Positions 1-6,105 of a stretch of DNA of 13,962 bases are shown here, piece by piece (within the stretch, counting starts at the first letter, position 1; each line of letters starts with the position of its first letter). Below the pieces are notes generated by a model that made no database searches, had not been told where the DNA came from, and saw only the letters and a list, made by a program, of their open reading frames with translations. Origin of the DNA: a bacterium (GTDB lineage Bacteria; Patescibacteriota; Minisyncoccia; UBA6257; JAGGUH01); NCBI GenBank assembly GCA_021158645.1, contig JAGGUH010000048.1, positions 1-13,962 on the forward strand. Reading direction: 5' to 3'. Position numbers and translations under genes: made by a program.

Positions 1-341
1 GATGTAGGTTTTAGATTTAAGATTGAAAATTGAAAATTTTAAATTTTAAATTTATTATGGAAGATATTAAATCAATAACATTGCAAAGTTAAATCAAAAA
101 TCAAATATCAAAAATCAAAATGAAAAATCAAAAAGAACAAAAAGAATTAAAGAAAAAAGAAAAAGTTTTATTTTTAATTCTTTTTGAACTTTGAATTTGT
201 TTGGGATTTATAATTTGTAATTTTGAATTTGGAATTTTCTTAAATAATAGCCATCTATAAATATTTATTTGAATGTATTTAAACTCGTTAATAAATAATT
301 TAAATAAATTTATTAAATTCTAATTATAAATTATTTTCTTG
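1..341. other. AT-rich intergenic region with repeats and an imperfect dyad
   Basis: No gene is supported here. The stretch is built from variants of AAATCAAAA and GAATTTG words, a texture I associate with intergenic DNA in Parcubacteria-like genomes. It holds an inverted repeat: CAAAAAGAATTAAA (138-151) is the exact reverse complement of the bases at 173-186, giving a 14-bp stem around a 21-base loop. The flanks loosely continue the symmetry, with A-rich words on the left and T-rich words such as TTTGAATTTG on the right. Its lack of G/C makes it a poor intrinsic terminator. It lies downstream of the minus-strand cluster ending in tRNA-Ala, so it could contain the end of that transcript, but nothing shows this. 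Confidence 0.5.
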
Positions 342-371
342 CCTCTAACCTCCCACTTCACACTTCTAACC
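342..371. repeat. Pyrimidine-rich dispersed repeat, copy 1 (intergenic)
   Basis: This short C/T-rich stretch stands out sharply from its A/T-only surroundings. Its core CCTCTAACCTCCCACT (342-357) matches CCTCTCACCTCCCACT inside eno (5489-5504) at 15 of 16 positions, and both copies continue with a CACTTC word. The unit carries an internal repeat of CTAACC at its two ends (345-350 and 365-371 region). It lies just downstream of the tRNA on the minus strand. I recall similar C/T-rich words between genes in CPR genomes, but the repeat here is defined only by its two copies in this window. Confidence 0.5.
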
Positions 372-382
372 TTTATTAGTAG

Positions 383-454
383 TGGACCGGAAGGGAATCG
401 AACCCTCAATCTTCCCGTTGCGAACGGGACGTTTTACCACTAAACTACCGGCCC
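383..454 (-). tRNA. tRNA-Ala (anticodon CGC)
   Basis: Read on the minus strand, all four arms form. The acceptor GGGCCGG pairs with CCGGTCC through a G3:U70 wobble, the hallmark identity element of alanine tRNA. The D stem is GTTT/AAAC with a GG in its loop, the anticodon stem is TCCCG/CGGGA, and the T stem is GAGGG/CCCTT with loop TTCGATT. The seven-base anticodon loop TTCGCAA gives anticodon CGC, which reads GCG. The discriminator is A73, and the next bases are CT, so CCA is not encoded and must be added enzymatically. The total is 72 nt. The first ten bases overlap the end of uvrB: T8-A9-G10 of the tRNA are the uvrB stop codon. It is probably co-transcribed with uvrB. Confidence 0.93.
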
Positions 455-2409
455 TGTTTGATTTTAGATTTTATTTCTTTTATTTTTTGAGTCAAAAAGG
501 CAGCTTCTTCAAATTGAAGATTTCTCTGGGCTAACTCAAGTCGATTTTCTAAATTTTTAAGATAGAATTTAAAAAATTCCTCTTTAGGGGTTGATTTTAT
601 TTCTTCTAATTCTTTGGTGGGCAGAGTAATTTTAATTTCTTTTATAACTGGTCTTGGCTTAATTTTATGAATCACATTGTATTTTTCTTGAATCTTTCTT
701 CTCCTTAAAGTTTCTTCAATTGCTTTTTTCATTGATTTGGTAATCCTATCAGCAAACATTATTATATGCCCTTCAGGATGGCGAGAAGCCCTTCCCATTA
801 CCTGAATTAAAGAAGTTTGGTCCCTTAAAAACCCTTCTTTGTCAGCGTCCAAAATTGCAATTAAAGAAACTTCGGGCAAATCAAGCCCTTCTCTTAAAAG
901 ATTAATTCCAACAAGCACATCATATTTTCCTTCTCTTAATTCATTTAAAATTGAAGGCCTAATTAAAGTTTTAATTTCTGAATGAAAAAAGGCGGCTTTA
1001 ATTTTTTTCTCTTTTAAATAACCGGCTAAAGTTTCGGCTAATTTTTTGGTAAGAACCAAAACTAATACTCTCTGATTCTTTTTAACTCTTTTTTCAATTT
1101 CTTTTATTAAAACCTCAATCTGGTTTTTAGTGGGCTTGACTTCAATCGAAGGATCTAAAAGATAGGTAGGCCGAATTAATTGTTCCACAATTTGAAGTGA
1201 TTTTTTTCTTTCAAAATCAGCCGGAGTAGCAGAAACAAAAATTGCTTGGGAAATTTTTTTTAAAAATTCATCAAATTTTAAAGGTCGGTTATCCAAAGAA
1301 GAAGGCAATCTGAAACCATATTCAATTAAGATAAGTTTTCTTGATTTTTCTCCTTCATACATTCCCTTTATTTGGGGAATTGTCATATGGCTTTCATCAA
1401 TAAAAATTAAAAAATCTTTTTTGAAAGAAAAAATAAAATAGTCAAGCAAAGTAAATGGTGGCTCGCCTTTTTTTCGAAAATCCAAATGCCTTGAGTAATT
1501 TTCAATCCCCTTACACCAGCCAACTTCTTTTAACAAAGAAAGATCATAATCGGTTCTTTTTTGAAGCCGATATGCCTCGATAATTTTTCTTTGTTTTTTA
1601 AATTTTTTAACTTGCTCTTGAAGTTCTAATTTAATATTGGCAATAGCAATATCTAATTTTTCTTTTTCAGACAACCAAAATTTAGCGGGAAAAATTTTTA
1701 AAGAATTAATTTTTCTAAATTTGTTAAAGCAACCCTGACTCTCATAAATTTCTTTAATTTTTCCTAATTCAATTTTTAAACGATAAATAGTGCTTCCAGT
1801 TGGAGAAAAAATATCAACAAAATCTAAACGGGTTCGAAATCTGCCCGGAAAGAAGTCATATTCACCTCTCTCATATTGTAAATCAACTAAACACTGAAAT
1901 AATTCTCTTCGAGTAATTTTCTGTTCTTTTTTTAAATTTAAAACAAGGTTTTGATAAGTTTTTGGAGAACCTAAATTGTAAATACAGGAAACCGAAGATA
2001 CAACAATAACATCATTCCGAGTCAAAACTGACTGCACTGCTTCATGTCTCAATTGATCAATTTTTTCATTAATTTTGGCATCTTTAGCAATATAAGTATC
2101 GGTTTGAGGAAGATATGCTTCAGGTTGATAATAATCATAATAGGAAACAAAATAATGAACCGCATTTTTAGGAAAGAATGATTTAAATTCTTCATAAAGT
2201 TGAGCGGCTAATGTTTTATTATGAGAAATAATCAGAGTTGGCTTCTGAATTTTTTCAATAACTGAAGCCATCGTATAAGTTTTTCCAGAACCAGTAACTC
2301 CAAGAAGGGTTTGAAAACGATATTTCTTTTTTATTCCTTTAACTAATTTTCTTATTGCTTGTGGCTGATCACCAGTTGGCTTAAATTTCGAGACAATTTT
2401 AAATTTCAT
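445..2409 (-). CDS. uvrB: UvrABC system protein B (excinuclease helicase subunit)
   Basis: UvrB is the damage-verifying DNA helicase of nucleotide excision repair, working in the cytoplasm with UvrA and UvrC. The 654-residue product has family length and order. Walker A GVTGSGKT is at residues 37-44. The damage-sensing beta-hairpin region follows, with YYDYYQPEAYLPQTDTYIA and then DQLRHEA. Further motifs are FIDESH (DEAD-like box), FVSATPADFE, the C-terminal helicase lobe with GINLLREGLDLPEV and GRASRHPEG, and a final UVR coiled-coil segment at about 617-651 that contacts UvrA/UvrC. The ATG at 2409 begins the usual MKFKIVSKFKPTGDQPQAI start. It lies 46 bases after ftsE with no clear promoter, so it probably belongs to the prfB-ftsE transcript. 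Its TAG stop lies inside the downstream tRNA-Ala. Confidence 0.98.
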   Translation of the reverse strand: MKFKIVSKFKPTGDQPQAIRKLVKGIKKKYRFQTLLGVTGSGKTYTMASVIEKIQKPTLIISHNKTLAAQLYEEFKSFFPKNAVHYFVSYYDYYQPEAYLPQTDTYIAKDAKINEKIDQLRHEAVQSVLTRNDVIVVSSVSCIYNLGSPKTYQNLVLNLKKEQKITRRELFQCLVDLQYERGEYDFFPGRFRTRLDFVDIFSPTGSTIYRLKIELGKIKEIYESQGCFNKFRKINSLKIFPAKFWLSEKEKLDIAIANIKLELQEQVKKFKKQRKIIEAYRLQKRTDYDLSLLKEVGWCKGIENYSRHLDFRKKGEPPFTLLDYFIFSFKKDFLIFIDESHMTIPQIKGMYEGEKSRKLILIEYGFRLPSSLDNRPLKFDEFLKKISQAIFVSATPADFERKKSLQIVEQLIRPTYLLDPSIEVKPTKNQIEVLIKEIEKRVKKNQRVLVLVLTKKLAETLAGYLKEKKIKAAFFHSEIKTLIRPSILNELREGKYDVLVGINLLREGLDLPEVSLIAILDADKEGFLRDQTSLIQVMGRASRHPEGHIIMFADRITKSMKKAIEETLRRRKIQEKYNVIHKIKPRPVIKEIKITLPTKELEEIKSTPKEEFFKFYLKNLENRLELAQRNLQFEEAAFLTQKIKEIKSKIKQGR

Positions 2410-2455
2410 AGCGATTTTTTGCTATTAGTTTTTTTAACAAATACTAAGAGGTTTT

Positions 2456-3145
2456 TTATATTAAATATTCTCCTTTTTCTTGATCTCTAATAATTTTTCC
2501 TCCTTCAAGACAAACAACTCGTTTCTGAATTTTATCAATAATTTCTTTATTGTGAGTTGCCAAAATTGTTGTTGTTCCTAATTCATTAATCTTTAACAAA
2601 AGATTAATTATTTCCCAACTATTAATTGGATCTAAATTTCCCGTTGGTTCATCGGCAATAATAACATCGGGTTGATGAACTAAAGCCCGAGCAATAGCAA
2701 CTCTTTGCTGTTCCCCGCCAGAAAGTTCATAAGGAAAATTATCCTTCTTCTCTGAAAGCCCAACCAATTCTAAAAGTTGAGGCACCAATTTCTTAATTTT
2801 ACTTTGGCTTCGACCGCAAACCTCTAAAGCAAAAGCGATATTTTCAAAACAGGTCTTTTTTGGAAGAAGTTTAAAGTCCTGAAAAACCATTCCAATTCTT
2901 CGGCGAAGTTCTGGAAGTTGATTTGGCTTAAGTTGATTTATTTCTACACTCTGAAAAAAAACCCTTCCTTTAGTAGGTTTTTCCTCACCAATCAAAAGCT
3001 TTAAAAGAGTTGTCTTGCCAGCGCCTGATTTTCCAACTAAACAAATAAATTCTCTCTCCTTTATCTCTAAGTTAATATCCTCTAAAGCAATTGAATGGAA
3101 ATGATTTCCCTTATAAATTTTGCTAACATTTTTAAAAAAAATCAT
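2456..3145 (-). CDS. ftsE: FtsE-type ABC transporter ATPase
   Basis: FtsE is the cytoplasmic ATPase that normally works with the membrane protein FtsX to control septal peptidoglycan hydrolases during division. The 229-residue protein is a single ABC domain: Walker A GKSGAGKTT at 38-46, Q-loop Q89, signature LSGGEQQ at 141-147, Walker B IIADEPTGNLD with D165 and E166, and a switch histidine in LATHNKE. The Q-loop context MVFQDFKLLP and the DEPTGNLDP stretch are typical of FtsE/LolD. The position directly after prfB (3-base gap) favours FtsE, since prfB-ftsE-ftsX is a common CPR order from what I recall. Here ftsX does not follow; uvrB does. A LolD-like or other MacB-class ATPase is the alternative. 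Confidence 0.85.
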   Translation of the reverse strand: MIFFKNVSKIYKGNHFHSIALEDINLEIKEREFICLVGKSGAGKTTLLKLLIGEEKPTKGRVFFQSVEINQLKPNQLPELRRRIGMVFQDFKLLPKKTCFENIAFALEVCGRSQSKIKKLVPQLLELVGLSEKKDNFPYELSGGEQQRVAIARALVHQPDVIIADEPTGNLDPINSWEIINLLLKINELGTTTILATHNKEIIDKIQKRVVCLEGGKIIRDQEKGEYLI

Positions 3146-3148
3146 ATT

Positions 3149-4250
3149 TTAAAAATTTAAAAATTTATCAATTTTTCCCTCAAAAACATCCTCTATATTT
3201 TCAACCTCAATTCCACTTCGATGATCCTTTACTAAATGATAAGGATCTAAAATATAAGATCTAATTTGATGTCCCCATTCAATTTGGATTTTACCTTTAA
3301 TTTCTTCAATTTCTTTTTTCTTTTGTTCTTCTAAAAGATGATAAATTTTTGATTTTAAAATTTTTAGAGCCATTTCTTTATTCTGTCCTTGAGACCTTTG
3401 AGTTTGACATTCCACTACCAGCCCTAATGGTCGATACTTCACTCTTACGGCAGTTTCTCTTCGATTAACATATTGACCACCAGGACCTGATGCCCGAAAG
3501 GTCTGTATTTCAATATCTCCTGAATCTAAAATTATATCAGATTCTTTTACTTCCTTCAAATACGGCAGAATTTCAACATAAACAAAAGATGTATGACGCA
3601 ATCCTTTACTTGAAAATGGAGAAATTCTTACCAAACGATGAACTCCATTTTCGTTTTTTAAATATCCATAAGCATAATCTTTCTTAACTAAAATTGTTGC
3701 TTCAGACAAAAGTTTTGCTTTTGTTTTTCCAGAATATTCCTGCCAGTTTGCTTTTAAAATTTCATATTTCCAATTTTTTCTTTCAAAAAACTTCTGATAC
3801 ATTTCAAAAAGCATCCGACAAAAATCTTTAGCATCATCACCTCCGGCTCCAGAAATAAAATTTATAATTGTCCAATTTTTATCATATTTTCCTTTAAATT
3901 TCAATCTAACCTGATATTCTTTGATTTTCTCCTTAACTTCTTTAAGTTTTTTTTCAATTTCTGAAAAAAGCAAAGCGTCTTTAAACCCAAAAATTTCTTT
4001 TAACTCAAAAAATTGATTTTTTAATTTTAAAAACTCTTCAACTTCTGATTTCAATTTCCCATATTCCTGAAAAATTTTACCAGCATCTTTATTTTTTTCA
4101 AAAAAATTCTCTTTTTTTATTTCTTCCTCGTATTCTTTTATTTTTTTTTCTTTCTTCCCTAAATCAAAGACAGTCCTCCAAAAAGAGGAATTTTTCTTCA
4201 ATTTCTTTAAATTCTTTCTCTAAAAATTCTTTTTTTATTCCAAAATTCAT
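3149..4250 (-). CDS. prfB: Peptide chain release factor 2 (programmed +1 frameshift)
   Basis: RF2 releases peptides at UAA and UGA codons on the ribosome. The main frame carries the SPF codon-recognition tripeptide (about residues 210-212) and the catalytic GGQ motif (about 257-259, in SGPGGQYVNRRETAV). Its longest open stretch begins with an unlikely TTG at 4201 and a poor N-terminus. Reading from the ATG at 4250 instead gives 28 codons (MNFGIKKEFLEKEF...) ending in CTT TGA at 4169-4164. A +1 slip there continues with Asp into LGKKEKKIKEYEEE, reproducing the normal RF2 N-terminal helix. The product is 366 residues, close to the 365 of E. coli RF2. It is followed 3 bases later by ftsE and has a candidate promoter just upstream. 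Confidence 0.93.
4164..4179 (-). promoter_or_regulatory. prfB autoregulatory +1 frameshift site
   Basis: On the minus strand the site reads GGAGG, five bases (ACTGT), CTT, TGA. This is the known RF2 arrangement: an internal Shine-Dalgarno-like sequence, a slippery CUU codon, and an in-frame UGA that RF2 itself decodes. Low RF2 makes the ribosome pause and slip +1, restoring RF2 synthesis. Both flanking frames are open exactly up to and from this point. The spacer from GGAGG to CTT is two bases longer than the three of E. coli, so efficiency may differ. Confidence 0.9.
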
Positions 4251-4259
4251 ATTTAATAT

Positions 4260-4287
4260 ATGATAATAAAATTTGAATTTATTGCAA
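4260..4287 (-). promoter_or_regulatory. Candidate prfB-ftsE-uvrB promoter
   Basis: On the minus strand, TTGCAA (4287-4282) and TATCAT (4265-4260) are separated by 16 bases, matching sigma-70-type boxes at 4 of 6 and 5 of 6 positions. The predicted start of transcription falls only a few bases before the prfB ATG at 4250, so the mRNA would be almost leaderless. That agrees with the absence of a Shine-Dalgarno sequence there. In DNA this AT-rich, such matches are easy to find, so confidence is modest. Confidence 0.35.
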
Positions 4288-4319
4288 CTTTTCTAAATTT
4301 TTGATAGAATTCTATAAAA

Positions 4320-4640
4320 ATGAAAATTGAAATCGATCAAAGCATAAATTTAAAAACATTTTTATTAACGCAAAAGAGAAAAAAGGAATTCAAAAAATTT
4401 TCCACAAAATTAGTAAACCTCAAATTTTCATTTATTGGATTTTCACTATTTTAATTTTTCTTCTTTAAAAAATTAAAAGAAGAAAAATTTCTTTTTCAAA
4501 AGAAAACATCAATTTTCAACAGATTGATAAAAAATCAAAAACGTATTATATTGTATATTACTTATAAAATTGCTACGGGTTTAATTCAGTCAGATACCAG
4601 AATAAATTCAAAAGATATTTTAAGAATAATAATAAAATAA
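4320..4640 (+). pseudogene. Decayed gene of a CPR-type protein starting MKIEIDQS
   Basis: Coding traces appear in three pieces. From ATG 4320 the frame reads MKIEIDQSINLKTF... with a KRKKEFKKF stretch and stops at 4452-4454. From 4478 a second frame reads RRKISFSKENINFQQIDKKSK and stops near 4557. From 4557 the first frame resumes with ITYKIATGLIQSDTRINSK and stops at 4638-4640. Together they resemble, in order, the start, middle and end of a short protein family I recall from CPR genomes that begins MKIEIDQSG and later has an IGKKS.AH..AY segment. The central part seems deleted and two frameshifts separate the pieces. The family match is from memory only; the function is unknown to me. Sequencing error could explain a shift but not the missing middle. 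Confidence 0.5.
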
Positions 4641-4643
4641 AAA

Positions 4644-4713
4644 AAATCGGGTAGTTTTATGGATGCTTAAATCTCTAAAAAACCAAGAGTAAATCAGTAT
4701 CCTTATCCGATTT
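4644..4713 (+). ncRNA. Predicted three-helix RNA hairpin upstream of eno
   Basis: A 70-base stretch folds into stacked helices. P1 pairs AAATCGGGTAG (4644-4654) with TTATCCGATTT (4703-4713) over 11 pairs. After a six-base bulge on the 5' side, P2 pairs GGATGCT (4661-4667) with AGTATCC (4696-4702) over 7 pairs. An internal loop leads to P3, CTCT (4673-4676) with AGAG (4686-4689), capped by nine bases. Three of the pairs are G-U on the plus strand and would be A-C mismatches on the minus strand, which points to plus-strand transcription. It ends 67 bases before the eno ATG. I do not recognise a known riboswitch class. It may be a leader element, a small RNA, or a relic. Confidence 0.45.
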
Positions 4714-4780
4714 CTGATTAAAAGTATAAACAAATAGATTGTTTTTATTAAGATATAACTTGTTTTTAATCAAAATAGAT

Positions 4781-6052
4781 ATGCAAGAAATTCTAAAAAT
4801 TAAATCAATAAAAGCCGAAGAAATTTTGGCTTCGAATGGAAAACCAACCTTAAAAGTAGAAGTTTTTTTGGAAAATGGAATTTCTCAAAAATTTAAAGTC
4901 CCGATTGGAACCTCAAAAGGCAAAAAAGAAGCCAAAGAAATAAGAGATAATAATCCAAATTATTTTTTAGGATTAGGAGTCAAGAAAGCAATTAAAAATA
5001 TCAAAGAAGTTATTGAGCCAAAATTAGTCGGAGAAAATGTTTTTTTACAAGATAAAATTGACCAAATTTTAATTGAACTTGATGGCACTAAAGATAAATC
5101 AAAGTTAGGAGCAAACGCTTTAATTGGAGTAAGTGCAGCGTCTTTAAAAGCAGCTTCAAAAGCAAAAAAGATGCCCTTATGGAAATATGTTTCTCAAATC
5201 TATAATTTTTCACCAAAAATTCCCGGTTTTTTAATGAATTTTGTAAATGGCGGCAAGCATTCTTTTTCTCCTTTAAAATTTCAAGAGTATTTATTTGTAA
5301 TTGAAGGCAAAATTAAAGTACTTGAGAGATTAAATTTGGCTTATTTTGTTTTTGAAAAACTAAAAGAGAAAGTAAAAATGTTGGGTGTTAAAGGAATTGG
5401 TGTCGGAGATGAAGGAGGAATTGTTTTTCCTTTTAAAGACGAAAAACTTCCTTTAAAAATTTTAAATGAAATCATTTCCTCCCTCCCACCTCTCACCTCC
5501 CACTACTCACTTCCACTTTTAGGTTTAGATTTTGCGGCTTCAAGTTTTTACAAAAATGGATTTTATGAAACTTCTTCTAAAAATCTAACTTCGCAAGAGA
5601 TGCTGAAATATATTTTAGAAATTACTAAAAAGTTTAATCTTTTCTATCTTGAAGATCCTTTTTGCGAAGATGATTTTGAAAGTTTTAAAAAATTAAATTT
5701 AGAAACTAAAAATTTTAACTTCCCCTCTTTCGTAGTTGGAGATGATTTAACAGTAACCAACGAAACCTTAATTGAGAAGGCAGGAAAAATGAAGGCAATT
5801 TCAGGAGTAATTATTAAACCAAACCAAATCGGCACTATTTCCGAAACCATTAAGGCAATCAAAATGGCTCAAAAATTGAACTTAAAAATAATTGTTTCTC
5901 ATCGAAGCGGAGAAACTGAAGATAATTTTTTGGCTGATTTTGCAGTTGGCGTTGGGTCTGATTTTTCAAAAATGGGAGGAATTTGTCGAGGAGAAAGAAT
6001 TGTAAAATACAACCGAATAATCGAAATTGAAAATGAAATCCAATCCATTTAA
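4781..6052 (+). CDS. eno: Enolase (divergent)
   Basis: Enolase interconverts 2-phosphoglycerate and phosphoenolpyruvate in cytoplasmic glycolysis. The start is set at ATG 4781 (MQEILKIKSIKAEEIL), not the in-frame TTG at 4739 whose 14 extra residues do not fit; this gives 423 residues. Active-site residues are visible: H160 and Q168-E169, E211 in GDEGG, metal ligands D250, E291 (YLEDP) and D321 (VGDDL), K346 in IIKPNQIGT, HRSGET at 374-379, and K398 in SKMGG. Several normally invariant motifs are altered: DSRGNPT is ASNGKPT (17-23) and the SGASTG loop is IGTSKG. A loop at 233-246 is encoded by a dispersed pyrimidine-rich repeat. The glycosyltransferase gene follows after 53 bases and may share its transcript. 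Confidence 0.95.
   Translation: MQEILKIKSIKAEEILASNGKPTLKVEVFLENGISQKFKVPIGTSKGKKEAKEIRDNNPNYFLGLGVKKAIKNIKEVIEPKLVGENVFLQDKIDQILIELDGTKDKSKLGANALIGVSAASLKAASKAKKMPLWKYVSQIYNFSPKIPGFLMNFVNGGKHSFSPLKFQEYLFVIEGKIKVLERLNLAYFVFEKLKEKVKMLGVKGIGVGDEGGIVFPFKDEKLPLKILNEIISSLPPLTSHYSLPLLGLDFAASSFYKNGFYETSSKNLTSQEMLKYILEITKKFNLFYLEDPFCEDDFESFKKLNLETKNFNFPSFVVGDDLTVTNETLIEKAGKMKAISGVIIKPNQIGTISETIKAIKMAQKLNLKIIVSHRSGETEDNFLADFAVGVGSDFSKMGGICRGERIVKYNRIIEIENEIQSI
5479..5515 (+). repeat. Pyrimidine-rich dispersed repeat, copy 2 (inside eno)
   Basis: This almost pure C/T stretch within eno encodes residues 233-246 (SSLPPLTSHYSLPL). Its core CCTCTCACCTCCCACT (5489-5504) matches the intergenic copy at 342-357 at 15 of 16 positions, and the codon and base composition is unlike the A-rich codons on either side. 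It keeps the reading frame and sits in the variable loop just before the LGLDFAAS beta strand, so the enzyme probably tolerates it. Confidence 0.55.
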
Positions 6053-6105
6053 TTACTTTCAAACAATTAAGTAAAAATAAATTTAGGAAAAAAAATAAAT
6101 AAAAA

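Noticed and set aside
4199..4201. TTG start of RF2 at 4201
   Set aside because: It gives a wrong N-terminus; ATG 4250 plus the CTT TGA +1 site restores the conserved RF2 beginning.
4644..4713. Fluoride riboswitch upstream of enolase
   Set aside because: The position would fit, but the paired GGnGATG and CTGATG-type consensus words and the pseudoknot are not present.
4739..4780. N-terminal extension of enolase from TTG 4739
   Set aside because: The 14 extra residues (MFLLRYNLFLIKID) match no enolase start, while ATG 4781 gives the normal beginning.
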